From a bacterium HR08 (GTDB taxonomy: Bacteria; Acidobacteriota; Blastocatellia; HR10), in contig BEHK01000010.1 of NCBI GenBank assembly GCA_002898775.1, positions 1 to 35,839 on the forward strand: 35,839 bases of DNA. Direction: 5' to 3'. Within the stretch, counting starts at the first letter, position 1. Each line of letters opens with the position of its first letter. Below, piece after piece: positions 1 to 8,027 of this stretch. The translations under genes and the position numbers were made by a program. The notes beneath the pieces were generated by a model. It saw only the letters and a list, made by a program, of their open reading frames with translations, was not told the DNA's origin and did not search any database.

Positions 1-1
1 T

Positions 2-97
2 CGCGCCCGTCGGGCCGAGATCCGCTACGCGCTCTCGAACTCCTTCGGCTTCGGCGGCACCAACGCCGCCTTGCTCTTCAAGCGGTACGAGGAATGA
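2..97 (+). CDS. fabF: 3' end of beta-ketoacyl-ACP synthase II (FabF), partial
   Basis: The first 32 codons read in frame 2 to a TGA and give a C-terminus containing [19 protein letters not shown]. The NSFGFGGTN stretch is the conserved C-terminal motif of FabF-type condensing enzymes; in the family its glycine-rich loop lies next to the active site. FabF condenses malonyl-ACP with an acyl-ACP in fatty-acid elongation. The rest of the gene lies outside the window. It ends four bases before etfB, so the two are probably co-transcribed. A FabF-like KS domain from a larger synthase cannot be excluded from this fragment, but the immediate C-terminal stop favours a stand-alone FabF. Confidence 0.85.
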   Translation, partial: RARRAEIRYALSNSFGFGGTNAALLFKRYEE

Positions 98-101
98 GCG
101 T

Positions 102-881
102 ATGAAGATCATCGTGTGCCTGAAGCAGGTCCCCAAGCGCGATCTCGCCTTACGCCTCAACGAGGCGGGGACGTGGATCGCAGAAGCCGATCTGAGCTGG
201 GAGATCAACGAGCCGGATGCTTATGCGCTCGAAGAGGCGTTGCGATTGAAAGAGCGCCTGGGGGGAGAGGTCATCGTGTGTTCGCTCGGACCGGCGCGCG
301 TCGAGCAAGCCCTGCGGGAGGCGCTCGCCAAAGGTGCGGATCGAGCGCTGCACCTGCTGGATCCGGCCTTCGAAGGGCTGGATGCGTTCAACACGGCGCG
401 CGTGCTTGCCGAAGCGTTGCGCCGCGAATCGTTCGATCTCATCCTCACGGGACTGCAATCGGACGACCACGGGTATGCGCAGACGGGCGTCATCTTGGCG
501 GAACTCCTCGGGCTCCCGCATGCGACGATCGTCATGCAGATCGAGGTGCTCGATGGCCGATTGAAGGTGAAGCGCGAGCTGGAGGCCGGATGGTTCCAAT
601 GGGTCGAGCTGCCGCTCCCCGCACTCCTGACGATCCAATCCGGGATCAATCAGCCGCGCTATGCGACGCTCAAAGGCATCATGGGCGCCAAGAAGAAGGA
701 GATCCGGCGCCTGGCGCTCGCCGACCTCGGCCTCTCGGCCCAAGAGCTGCGCAACAAGCAGGAACTGATGCGCGTCTTCTTCCCCACGAAGGCGAAGCGC
801 ACGGAGTTCCTCGAAGGCACGCCGGAGGAGATCGCTGCCCGACTCGTCGAGAAGTTGAGATACGAAGCGAAGGTCTTGTGA
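102..881 (+). CDS. etfB: Electron transfer flavoprotein, beta subunit
   Basis: This 259-residue protein has the usual EtfB length and opens with MKIIVCLKQVP, the typical EtfB N-terminus. The stretch TGLQSDDHGYAQTG matches the AMP/nucleotide-binding region of the family, and LRYEAKVL is a normal EtfB end. EtfB pairs with EtfA to form a soluble FAD-containing heterodimer that takes electrons from acyl-CoA or other flavoprotein dehydrogenases and passes them towards the quinone pool. A GAGGAA ribosome site lies about 8 nt before the ATG. The gene sits 4 nt after fabF and 13 nt before etfA, consistent with one operon. The sequence alone does not show whether the pair is electron-bifurcating. Confidence 0.93.
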   Translation: MKIIVCLKQVPKRDLALRLNEAGTWIAEADLSWEINEPDAYALEEALRLKERLGGEVIVCSLGPARVEQALREALAKGADRALHLLDPAFEGLDAFNTARVLAEALRRESFDLILTGLQSDDHGYAQTGVILAELLGLPHATIVMQIEVLDGRLKVKRELEAGWFQWVELPLPALLTIQSGINQPRYATLKGIMGAKKKEIRRLALADLGLSAQELRNKQELMRVFFPTKAKRTEFLEGTPEEIAARLVEKLRYEAKVL

Positions 882-894
882 GGAAGGAGCGGAC

Positions 895-1878
895 ATGAAG
901 ATTTTCGTCCTCGCTGAACATCGCGACGGTAAGCTCAATCGGGCGACCTGGGAGGTGATAGTGGCCGGGCAACACCTGGCCGCTCACTTGAAGGGATCGG
1001 TCTCGGCCGTTCTCCTGGGGCGCGACATCCGAGGACTGGCCGAAGAGCTGGCCGCGAAGCGGCTCCACGAGGTCCTGGTGGTCGAAGATGAACGATTGGC
1101 CGAATACACGCCTGACGGATATACGGCAGCGCTCATTGAGGTGATCCGTCAAGAGGCTCCCGCCTTCGTCCTTATGAGCCATACCTATCAAGCGCGCGAT
1201 TTCGCGCCGAAGCTGGCGGCGGCGCTCGGCAAAGCGCTGATCAGCGATTGCCTCGGATACCGCGTGGACGACGGAACGGTGATCTACACGCGGCCGATCT
1301 TTCAGGGGAAGATCCACGCCGATGTCCGATTCGCGGATGATCCCCCATATCTGGTCACCTTTCAAGCGGGGGCTTTTCGCGCGGATGAGATTGAAGCGGC
1401 CTCTGAGCCGGTCCCCATCCGCGCGATCCCGATTGATCTGAGTCCGGTGCCGATTCGGACGCGTCCGCTGGAGGTCTTTCGCGAGGCGAAGCAAGCCGTG
1501 GACCTCAGTTCAGCCGAGCGTATCGTCGCCGTCGGGCGCGGCATCAAGAGCGAGGAGAACTTGGCCCTGATCCGTCAGCTCGCCGAGGCCCTCAATGCGG
1601 AGATCGGAGCCTCGCGCCCCGTGTGCGACAGCGGATGGCTCCCGATGGATCGTCAGATCGGCAGCTCCGGCCAGACGGTCTCGCCCAAGCTCTATCTGGC
1701 TATCGGCATTTCCGGCGCGATCCAGCATGTCGTCGGGATGAAGGGTTCGCGCACCATCGTCGCCATCAATAAGGATCCGGAAGCGCCGATCTTCGATATC
1801 GCCGATTATGGGATCGTCGGCGACCTCTTCGAGATCGTCCCCGCGCTCATCAAGGCGCTGAAGCAGCTCAGGGAATGA
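895..1878 (+). CDS. etfA: Electron transfer flavoprotein, alpha subunit
   Basis: The 327-residue product has the two-domain EtfA layout. The N-terminal alpha/beta domain starts [15 protein letters not shown]. The C-terminal FAD-binding domain carries [34 protein letters not shown] and [15 protein letters not shown], all standard FAD-contact motifs; the protein ends in the usual [13 protein letters not shown]. It holds the FAD that shuttles electrons between dehydrogenases and ETF:quinone oxidoreductase. A GGAAGGAG ribosome site lies 6 nt before the ATG. No ETF:QO or acyl-CoA dehydrogenase gene is in the window, so its partners are unknown. The last codons abut a minus-strand HEPN remnant. Confidence 0.94.
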   Translation: MKIFVLAEHRDGKLNRATWEVIVAGQHLAAHLKGSVSAVLLGRDIRGLAEELAAKRLHEVLVVEDERLAEYTPDGYTAALIEVIRQEAPAFVLMSHTYQARDFAPKLAAALGKALISDCLGYRVDDGTVIYTRPIFQGKIHADVRFADDPPYLVTFQAGAFRADEIEAASEPVPIRAIPIDLSPVPIRTRPLEVFREAKQAVDLSSAERIVAVGRGIKSEENLALIRQLAEALNAEIGASRPVCDSGWLPMDRQIGSSGQTVSPKLYLAIGISGAIQHVVGMKGSRTIVAINKDPEAPIFDIADYGIVGDLFEIVPALIKALKQLRE

Positions 1879-2015
1879 TTCCACGGCCGAAGCGGCGCCT
1901 TCAGGGCCTTCTCGGCCGCCTGCTGCGCCTGAAAGCACTCACAGCCTCTGCTATCCCGCACGGCCTTCAGGTCGCGTCGCGCCCGCGCCCACCCATCCGC
2001 ATGACGCCGCGCCAT
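1879..2015 (-). pseudogene. Degraded HEPN-domain gene remnant
   Basis: Read on the minus strand, this intergenic stretch encodes MARRHADGWARARRDLKAVR followed by CECFQAQQAAEKALKA. The W-x3-A-x2-DL-x-A helix and the CF-x-AQQAAEKALKA helix are the two most conserved pieces of prokaryotic HEPN-domain proteins, often partners of MNT nucleotidyltransferases in toxin-antitoxin pairs. The loop normally found between them, containing G-x-Y/W, is short by several residues. The similarity stops just after ALKA, about 15 residues before the frame runs into antisense etfA. A working HEPN protein is roughly 110-130 residues, so I read this as a truncated, internally deleted relic. No MNT gene remains next to it. 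Confidence 0.6.
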
Positions 2016-2113
2016 GTGCCCGCCCCGGCGTCTCCCGCAGCCGGACAATGAAAAGCAAATCGGCGAAACGCGCCCGACACGCCCTCGGTCGGGCGCACAG
2101 CGCACCCTCCGTT

Positions 2114-2122
2114 TGGTATAAT
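2114..2122 (+). promoter_or_regulatory. Extended -10 promoter for the small coiled-coil gene
   Basis: TGGTATAAT is a perfect -10 hexamer with the extended TGn element. The -35 position 17 bp upstream (CGCACA) is weak, as is common for extended -10 promoters. It lies about 40 nt before the ATG of the 71-residue gene at 2161. Confidence 0.6.
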
Positions 2123-2160
2123 TGCTTCTGACACCATGGACATGAGAGGAGGTGGCGGAG

Positions 2161-2376
2161 ATGAGAGGATGCGCCTGGGGGGTCTTCCCCTTCGGATTCG
2201 GCTTTTACATGGACTGGAAGGATCTCGAGGACTTCTGGCTCTTCGGCCGCCGCTTCTACACGCGCCGGGAGAAGATCGAGTATCTGAAACGGCTTAAAGA
2301 GAAGCTGGAGCGAGAGCTGCAAGGGATCGAGGAGCGCATTCGGGACCTGGAGGCCCAGGAGGCGGCGTCCCGATGA
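2161..2376 (+). CDS. Small aromatic-rich coiled-coil protein (DUF5320-like)
   Basis: The 71-residue product has an N-terminal half full of Phe, Tyr, Trp and Gly (GVFPFGFGFYMDW, FWLFGRRFYTRR). The C-terminal half is a charged amphipathic helix (YLKRLKEKLERELQGIEERI) that should form a coiled coil. This arrangement resembles the small DUF5320-type proteins, whose function I do not know. The ORF track starts at GTG 2152, but the AGGAGG ribosome site at 2147-2152 overlaps that codon and sits 8 nt before ATG 2161, so I chose the ATG. The gene has its own TGGTATAAT promoter and ends 25 nt before the acyltransferase gene. No signal peptide or enzyme motif is visible. Confidence 0.7.
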   Translation: MRGCAWGVFPFGFGFYMDWKDLEDFWLFGRRFYTRREKIEYLKRLKEKLERELQGIEERIRDLEAQEAASR

Positions 2377-2401
2377 TCTCTCGGTACGAGAGAGCGGCCG
2401 A

Positions 2402-3160
2402 ATGAGCCGTGAGAAGCCTCGCCTTCTCCTCCATCCTCCCTTGCGGTCTCTGGACGATGCCCACCTGCACCGTCGCGTCTATGAGTTCGCCGACCTCTCG
2501 TCCTACTCGTTTTGGGAGCGGTGGAGCATCCGGGCACTCGGCGTGCTCGGCTACTGGTGGATCGCCGCCTTCGGGCGCACGATTCGATGGACGGTCGTGG
2601 ATGAGCGGTACTATGAAGAGATTCGCCGCGCGGGCAAACGCATCATCTACGCGTTCTGGCATAATCGCATCTTCCTGGCGACGTGGTTCTGGCGGCACCG
2701 GGGCATCGTCGTGATGACGAGCCAGAGCTTCGACGGCGAGTACATCGCGCGATTCATTCAGCGATTCGGATATGGAGCGGCGCGGGGATCGTCCACCCGA
2801 GGCGGGAATCGCGCGCTGCTTCTGATGGCCGCGTGCCTCCATCGCGGTCTTGATGTCGCGTTCACCATTGATGGGCCACGCGGGCCGGTGTATGTGGCCA
2901 AACCAGGCGCCGTGATGCTCGCCAAGCTGACGGGTCAGGCCATCTTGCCCTTTCACATCTCGGCCGAATCGTTTTGGGAGCTGCCGAGTTGGGACCGCTT
3001 CCAAATCCCCAAACCCTTCACACGGGCGGTCGTTCTGCTGGGACCACCGATCACGGTTCCCGCGGATGCCGATGAAGCGCTCCTTGCGCGGAAACGCGCC
3101 CAATTGCAGGCCACACTCGATGCGCTCCGCGAGCGGGGCGACCGATGGTTCCAAGCGTGA
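2402..3160 (+). CDS. DUF374-type lysophospholipid acyltransferase
   Basis: The 252-residue protein has the DUF374 pattern. An N-terminal hydrophobic stretch (LGVLGYWWIAAF) is followed by FWHNRIFLATW (the catalytic-histidine block, HNR in this family), then MTSQSFDGEYIAR, GSSTRGG and TIDGPRGPVYVAKPG (the acceptor/phosphate-binding blocks). Members are related to PlsC/LpxL-like membrane acyltransferases and are thought to acylate lipid A precursors or lysophospholipids at the inner membrane face; the exact substrate here is unknown. The start is supported by ORF extent more than by the weak GAGAG upstream. It converges on selB with only 12 nt between the two stop codons. Confidence 0.85.
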   Translation: MSREKPRLLLHPPLRSLDDAHLHRRVYEFADLSSYSFWERWSIRALGVLGYWWIAAFGRTIRWTVVDERYYEEIRRAGKRIIYAFWHNRIFLATWFWRHRGIVVMTSQSFDGEYIARFIQRFGYGAARGSSTRGGNRALLLMAACLHRGLDVAFTIDGPRGPVYVAKPGAVMLAKLTGQAILPFHISAESFWELPSWDRFQIPKPFTRAVVLLGPPITVPADADEALLARKRAQLQATLDALRERGDRWFQA

Positions 3161-3172
3161 GCTCCGACCCCC

Positions 3173-5089
3173 TCACAAGATGATGCGCTCGTTGCCCACG
3201 CGGCGCGTGACGTGTTGGCGATCGAGGTATTCGAGGAGAGGAATGGCATACTTGCGCGACACCCCCGTCAGCTCTTTGAACGTGCCCACATCGAGCCGCT
3301 CGCTGATGGCCTTCCGCGCGCGCACGCGTTCGATAAGCGCGCGAAGGGCTTCAGCCGCGAAGGTGTGCTCGCCCACGCGTACGAGCGCTCCTCGATGAAG
3401 GAGTCGGTGATAGAGCTTGCGCGCCTTCTCGGGATCGAGCTGAAAGTGAGCGATCACCTCTTCCAGGACCGGAGGCTGCCACCCGGCTTGCTCAAAAGCC
3501 TCGAGAAGCTTCCGCTCGATCTCCGCCTCTTCGTCCGAGAGCTGCACGACATGCGTCGCCAAGCGCACCCATTCGCGCTCGGCTCGAAATTCGGGCTCCT
3601 GACACAGTCGCGCCAGAAGCTCTGAGATGACGGACTCCGGGATCTCGCGCGGGAGAAGCGCGCGCGCGTCGCGGCGCGGCATCCCGGGATCCAATGGGTG
3701 CTCGCGATGGAACGCCGCGAGCGCATGCCTGAGCTTCCCCCGCATCGCCTCATAAGCAGCGCGCGACAGGAAATGGCGCGGGGTGCTCGCGATCTCAACG
3801 AGGCGTCCCGCCGCGACGTGGGCGCGCAGAGCGTCTTCGAGCTGAATCGCCGTCAAATCCGTGCGCGCGGCGAGTTCAGGATAACTCCGCCCCCGTTCCC
3901 CGGCCATCTCCACCCAGAGCGCGAGCCGCTCTCGCGCATCCGCGGCCTCCAACCGGAGCCGCGTGGTGATGACCGCTTCTCTCCCTTCGACCGCCGGGCG
4001 AAAGGCCCGGTGCTTCTCCGGCAAAGCATCGAGAATCTCCCCCCCGCCGATGGTGAGCGGCGGCGAATAGCGTCGAACGATGAAACGATCGCCAGGCAGC
4101 GCGAACGTGGGTGTCTCCAAGCGAAATTGAACGAGGCCGGACTCGCCGGGCCGCAGCTCCGCGCGATCCAGCAGGACGACGCGCGCCAGGATCTCGGCCG
4201 TCCCCACATGAAGTCGAAGCCGCGCGCGCGTCTGCAGCGCCTGAGGTGCCGTGGGGAGCAACTCCAGACGGGCGTCAATCAGCGAGGTGGGGACGAAGCG
4301 ACGGCTCGCGACGACGACCTGACCGCGCTCGAGCTCTTCGACAGCGACCCCGTGCAGATTCATCGCCGTCCGTTCTCCGGCCACGGCGACGGAGACGGAG
4401 TGCCCATGCACCTGAAGGCCGCGAATCAGCGCGCGACGCTGGAGGGGGAGGATGTCCACCTCATCGCCCACGGCGAACTGCCCGGCGATCAGCGTCCCCG
4501 TCACGACGGTCCCGAAGCCCTTCACCGTGAAGACGCGATCAATGGGCAAGCGCGGGACGGCTTCGCGTCGCTTCTCGGTGACCGTCGCGGCCACGCGCGC
4601 GAGCGCGTCCTTCAACGCCTCGATCCCTTCCCCGGTGCGCGCGCTGACCCGGACGATGGGTGCTCCCTCCAGAAACGATCCGGCCACGAGCTCGCGCACC
4701 TCCGCCTCGACCAGCTCGAGCATCTCCGCGTCCACCAGATCCGCCTTAGTGATGGCGATCAGCCCGGATTTCACGCGCAAGAGCCGACAGATGTCGAAAT
4801 GCTCGCGCGTCTGCGGCATCACCGATTCATCGGCCGCGACGACCAGCAACACCAGGTCAATCCCATGTGCGCCCGCGAGCATGTTCTTCACGAAGCGCTC
4901 ATGCCCGGGAACATCCACGAATCCGAAGCGCGTCTCCCCGAGCGTGAGGAAGGCGAAGCCGATGTCAATCGTGATCCCTCGCTCCTTCTCCTCCTTCAGC
5001 CGATCCGTATCAATGCCGGTCAGCGCCTTCACCAAAGCCGTCTTGCCGTGATCAATGTGACCGGCGGTGCCGACGATGATATGCCGCAT
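3173..5089 (-). CDS. selB: Selenocysteine-specific translation elongation factor SelB
   Basis: The 638-residue GTPase starts [20 protein letters not shown], containing the G1 loop. It continues with [13 protein letters not shown] (switch I), [15 protein letters not shown] (G3), ITKADL (G4, with Thr in place of Asn as is usual in SelB) and VSARTGEG (G5). Two EF-Tu-like beta-barrel domains follow, then roughly 270 C-terminal residues that fit the SelB winged-helix repeats binding the SECIS RNA hairpin. SelB delivers Sec-tRNA to in-frame UGA codons. A GGGAGG ribosome site lies 8 nt before the ATG. The gene is 64 nt downstream of the LolA-fold gene on the same strand. selA, selC, selD and any obvious selenoprotein gene are absent from the window. 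Confidence 0.95.
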   Translation of the reverse strand: MRHIIVGTAGHIDHGKTALVKALTGIDTDRLKEEKERGITIDIGFAFLTLGETRFGFVDVPGHERFVKNMLAGAHGIDLVLLVVAADESVMPQTREHFDICRLLRVKSGLIAITKADLVDAEMLELVEAEVRELVAGSFLEGAPIVRVSARTGEGIEALKDALARVAATVTEKRREAVPRLPIDRVFTVKGFGTVVTGTLIAGQFAVGDEVDILPLQRRALIRGLQVHGHSVSVAVAGERTAMNLHGVAVEELERGQVVVASRRFVPTSLIDARLELLPTAPQALQTRARLRLHVGTAEILARVVLLDRAELRPGESGLVQFRLETPTFALPGDRFIVRRYSPPLTIGGGEILDALPEKHRAFRPAVEGREAVITTRLRLEAADARERLALWVEMAGERGRSYPELAARTDLTAIQLEDALRAHVAAGRLVEIASTPRHFLSRAAYEAMRGKLRHALAAFHREHPLDPGMPRRDARALLPREIPESVISELLARLCQEPEFRAEREWVRLATHVVQLSDEEAEIERKLLEAFEQAGWQPPVLEEVIAHFQLDPEKARKLYHRLLHRGALVRVGEHTFAAEALRALIERVRARKAISERLDVGTFKELTGVSRKYAIPLLEYLDRQHVTRRVGNERIIL

Positions 5090-5153
5090 CGCTGCCGCCC
5101 TCCCACGATCTCCGTTCCATCCCTCGCGGACGCGCGACGTTCGCCCGGAGGCG

Positions 5154-6017
5154 CTACGGCCTCTCGGGCTTCCGCTCTCCGGGTCTCCCCGCAGGCTTCC
5201 CGCTCTTCCCTTTCTCCTCGGGTTCCGGCTCGATGTCGCCGATCTCGATCTTCCCGCTGAATCGGCGATAGTTCGTGTAGCGAATCACCATGCGGACGCG
5301 AACGGAACGTCCCGGGAAATCCAAGACGTCGTCCGCGTAGGTGTAGGTCGGGAACCACAGCTTGTCCTCGATGTTCTCCCGATAGGTCTCAAACCGCGGG
5401 AACTTATTCTCCCGATCCTCGGGCAAGCCTTTGCCCTGGACCTTCACGATCATCAGGTCCACCGTATCCACCCAGATGCGTCCCTGGAAGTATCGCTCGT
5501 GCATCTTCTTCGGATCGGGCGGACGTCGAGGGCGAACATCGAAGACGTAGGTGTCGATCTCATCAATGCGCTCGCGTCCGACATAGGTGACGACGTATTT
5601 GGGGAGGTCCTCCAGCCCCAGCGCGAACGGCTGAATCCCGGCGAAATCGGCGAAATCGTATTGCGTGACGACGATCTCGCGGAGTGTGGGAACGGGGAAG
5701 TAGAGGATGCGCTCCTCTCGCTCGCCCCGATCGTTCACGATGATCTCGGAGACGCGCCGGAATTCCCCCGTCACGAGATCGCGTGGCCCGAGCGTTTGAA
5801 TGGTGATGTCCTGTCGGAAGAGGAAATTCTTGAACTCCTGGCGCAAGCGGCTCTCGTTCTCGGCGAACTTTCGGATGATCTCCTCAACGGGGACCCCATC
5901 CACGGTTTGCGTGGCGCCGACCGATTGACCGACGGCGCGCATCGGGGTGGAGAGGGATCCGAGGAGCAGGAGGAGGACCCACGCGCCGTGAGCCGTCCGA
6001 TGTCGCCGCATAGGCAT
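5154..6017 (-). CDS. Exported LolA-fold (outer-membrane lipoprotein-sorting-like) protein
   Basis: The chosen start gives 287 residues, beginning MPMRRHRTAHGAWVLLLLLG, a clear signal peptide that probably ends near RAVGQS. A GAGGTGA ribosome site lies 6 nt before this ATG; the ORF track start 21 codons upstream has none. The mature part has the beta-rich layout of LolA/LolB-fold periplasmic proteins, including VYVFDVRPR-like strands and FQGRIWVDTVDLMIVKVQG, which matches the WVDxxxxxVVKxxG strand typical of that superfamily. A charged Pro/Glu/Lys tail (EPEPEEKGKSGKPAG) ends the protein. It probably acts in the periplasm, possibly binding lipid, but no specific substrate can be assigned. selB follows downstream. 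Confidence 0.65.
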   Translation of the reverse strand: MPMRRHRTAHGAWVLLLLLGSLSTPMRAVGQSVGATQTVDGVPVEEIIRKFAENESRLRQEFKNFLFRQDITIQTLGPRDLVTGEFRRVSEIIVNDRGEREERILYFPVPTLREIVVTQYDFADFAGIQPFALGLEDLPKYVVTYVGRERIDEIDTYVFDVRPRRPPDPKKMHERYFQGRIWVDTVDLMIVKVQGKGLPEDRENKFPRFETYRENIEDKLWFPTYTYADDVLDFPGRSVRVRMVIRYTNYRRFSGKIEIGDIEPEPEEKGKSGKPAGRPGERKPERP

Positions 6018-6131
6018 CGCGTCACCTCGCACGCTTTCTATTTTACCGAACTCAAGGCGATGTTCGCACATGGCCGCCACCGCACAGGACAGATGCGCCC
6101 GTTGGATGGGGCGCTGCCTCCTGCGCCCAGC

Positions 6132-7112
6132 TCACCCGCGCCCTTCCCAGGCTTCGCGCAACGCCTCGCCGATGACGTGGAAGCAGAAGAGGACGAGCAC
6201 CATGGTCCCGGCCGGGAAGATGAACAGCCAGGGCGCAACGCTCATCGCCTCGACGCCATCGTGGACGAGCGTTCCCCAGCTCGCCTGCGGCGCTTGAATG
6301 CCCAAGCCGAGGAAGCTGATGAAGGCCTCTTGCAGCATGACCGAAGGGATGGTGAGCACCGTGTAGGCGAGGATCGGCCCGCTCGCATTCGGGATGAGGT
6401 GGCGGAAGAGGATATGCCACGTTCCGGCTCCGGCCGCGCGCGCGGCTTCGACGAAGAGCTCATTCTTGAGCGCCAGGACCTGCCCGCGCACGATTCGCGC
6501 TAGCGTCAGCCAGGAGACAGCTCCCAGGGCGACGAAGAGTAGGACCATGCGCACACCCGGGCCCCGCAGCCACTCAGCCCACGCCCCCTCCGGATGCCAT
6601 CGGAGGAGACGGATCAGGGGATCCACGACCTCCGGCTCCGCAAAGAGCGCCATGAGCACGAGCACGAGGAAGAGGTAGGGGAGCGAGAACAACAGATCAA
6701 CCACGCGCATCATCACGTCGTCCACGCGCCCGCCGAGGTATCCGGAGAGGGCGCCGTAGAGGGTGCCGATCACAGTCGAGAGCACCGTGGCGACCAGCGC
6801 CACGAGCAGGGAGATGCGTCCGCCATAGAGGAGGCGCGCCAGGAGATCGCGCCCCAAGATGTCCGTCCCCAGATAATGTCCATTCGAGAGGCTCGGGGGG
6901 GAGAGCCCCAGGTCCAGATCGGTCTGATCGTATCCGTAGGAGAGCCACATCGGGCCGATCACGACGGCGGCACTGATGAGGGCGAGGATTCCGATCGCCA
7001 GAAGAACCGAGGGACGTTGAAGCGGCGCCCTCGTTCTGACCGACGACGGCTCCTCCCCATCTTGCCGATGCTCGCGGCAAACGGATTGTTCTCGATTCAT
7101 GAGGGCGTTCAT
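6132..7112 (-). CDS. oppC: Peptide/oligopeptide ABC transporter permease, OppC/DppC type
   Basis: The 326-residue product begins MNALMNREQSVCREH and has the OppC layout. An N-terminal TM helix (LLAIGILALISAAVVIG) leads to the family motif GHYLGTDILGRDLLARLLYG, then a five-helix permease core. The EAA loop EAARAAGAGTWHILFRHLIP docks onto the ATPase. The ATG overlaps the oppB stop (ATGA), so it is translationally coupled. The 615-residue ORF in the track is an over-extension through oppB in another frame. It is the last gene of the operon; the next gene downstream is the LolA-fold protein, so no oppD/oppF ATPase genes are adjacent. Confidence 0.92.
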   Translation of the reverse strand: MNALMNREQSVCREHRQDGEEPSSVRTRAPLQRPSVLLAIGILALISAAVVIGPMWLSYGYDQTDLDLGLSPPSLSNGHYLGTDILGRDLLARLLYGGRISLLVALVATVLSTVIGTLYGALSGYLGGRVDDVMMRVVDLLFSLPYLFLVLVLMALFAEPEVVDPLIRLLRWHPEGAWAEWLRGPGVRMVLLFVALGAVSWLTLARIVRGQVLALKNELFVEAARAAGAGTWHILFRHLIPNASGPILAYTVLTIPSVMLQEAFISFLGLGIQAPQASWGTLVHDGVEAMSVAPWLFIFPAGTMVLVLFCFHVIGEALREAWEGRG

Positions 7113-8026
7113 CTGAAGGTGACGCGCGGATCCAGGCGCGCCATCGCGATGTCCGCCACCAGATTGAGCACGATGAGTAAGACCGACGTGAGTGAGACGA
7201 TCCCCAGGATCAACGTATAATCGCGATTGAGCGCGGCCTGGACGAAGAAATGGCCGAGCCCCGGGATGGCGAAGATCTTCTCGATGACGACGGTTCCCGC
7301 CAACAGGAACGCCAGTGAGGGACCGGTGAACGAGAGCACGGGCAGCAGGGCCGGACGCAAGGCGTGCCGCAGAAGGATCGTGCGTGGGCGAAGCCCCTTG
7401 GCGCGAGCCGTTCGGATATAGTCCTGCGCGAGCGCCTGTTGCAACCCGCTCTGTGTCAGGCGCGCGATATAGGCGATATAGGCCGCCGAGAGCGTGAGCA
7501 CGGGCAGCACCAGATGGCGCCCTTCTCCCCATCCGGCCGGGGGAACCCAGTAGAGCGTCAGACTGAAGAGTAGGACCAGGAGCGGCCCGAGCACGAAATT
7601 CGGCGTGCTCACGCCGAAGACGGCCAACCCCATCAGCGCGCGCACCCACACGGCTCTCGGTCGAAGAGCCGCCCCCATGCCGAGCGGTATACCGATGCCC
7701 AGAGCCAACGCATAAGCCGCAAAGCCGATCGGCGCGGAGACGCGAAGGCCGCGCCACAGGAGCTCGCGCACCGTCACCGCGGGATACCGATACGAAGGAC
7801 CGAAATCCAGACGCGCGAGCCCCCGCAGGTAGTTCACGTATTGCACATGCCAGGGTTGATCCAAACCATAATGGCGATCCAGATGCGCCTCGATCTCCGC
7901 CGGGAGGGCGCGCTCCCGACGAAAGGGCTTCCCCGGAGCCCACCGCACCAGGAAGAACGTGAGCGTGAGAATGAGCCACAGCAGCGGAAGGGCGAACAGA
8001 AGACGCTTGAGGACGTACCGGCCCAT
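7109..8026 (-). CDS. oppB: Peptide/oligopeptide ABC transporter permease, OppB/DppB type
   Basis: The 305-residue permease starts MGRYVLKRLLFALPLLWLIL, the usual first TM helix of OppB. It carries the periplasmic segment GLDQPWHVQYVNYLRGLARL followed by DFGPSYRY, another family signature. The EAA loop ARAKGLRPRTILLRHALRP precedes the last helices. With OppC it forms the inner-membrane channel that imports peptides delivered by OppA. The ATG follows the oppA stop by one base, and its own stop overlaps oppC by 4 nt, so the three genes form a tightly coupled operon driven from the promoter upstream of oppA. Confidence 0.93.
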   Translation of the reverse strand: MGRYVLKRLLFALPLLWLILTLTFFLVRWAPGKPFRRERALPAEIEAHLDRHYGLDQPWHVQYVNYLRGLARLDFGPSYRYPAVTVRELLWRGLRVSAPIGFAAYALALGIGIPLGMGAALRPRAVWVRALMGLAVFGVSTPNFVLGPLLVLLFSLTLYWVPPAGWGEGRHLVLPVLTLSAAYIAYIARLTQSGLQQALAQDYIRTARAKGLRPRTILLRHALRPALLPVLSFTGPSLAFLLAGTVVIEKIFAIPGLGHFFVQAALNRDYTLILGIVSLTSVLLIVLNLVADIAMARLDPRVTFR

Positions 8027-8027
8027 A

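Noticed and set aside
5090-5153. Possible selC tRNA gene near selB
   Set aside because: The gap is 64 nt, too short for a tRNA-Sec of about 95 nt, and shows no cloverleaf. The 12-nt gap on the other side is shorter still.
3698-5260. 520-residue plus-strand ORF opposite selB
   Set aside because: It is a GC-driven antisense shadow. The minus-strand frame has all SelB motifs, and this translation is low-complexity with no recognisable domain.
6109-6128. GGGCGC/GCGCCC hairpin after oppC as a terminator
   Set aside because: The stem is only 6 bp with an 8-nt loop and no T-run follows on the minus strand.
5067-6503. 478-residue plus-strand ORF spanning the LolA-fold gene and oppC end
   Set aside because: It crosses two clear minus-strand genes and an intergenic gap, and its translation has no domain.
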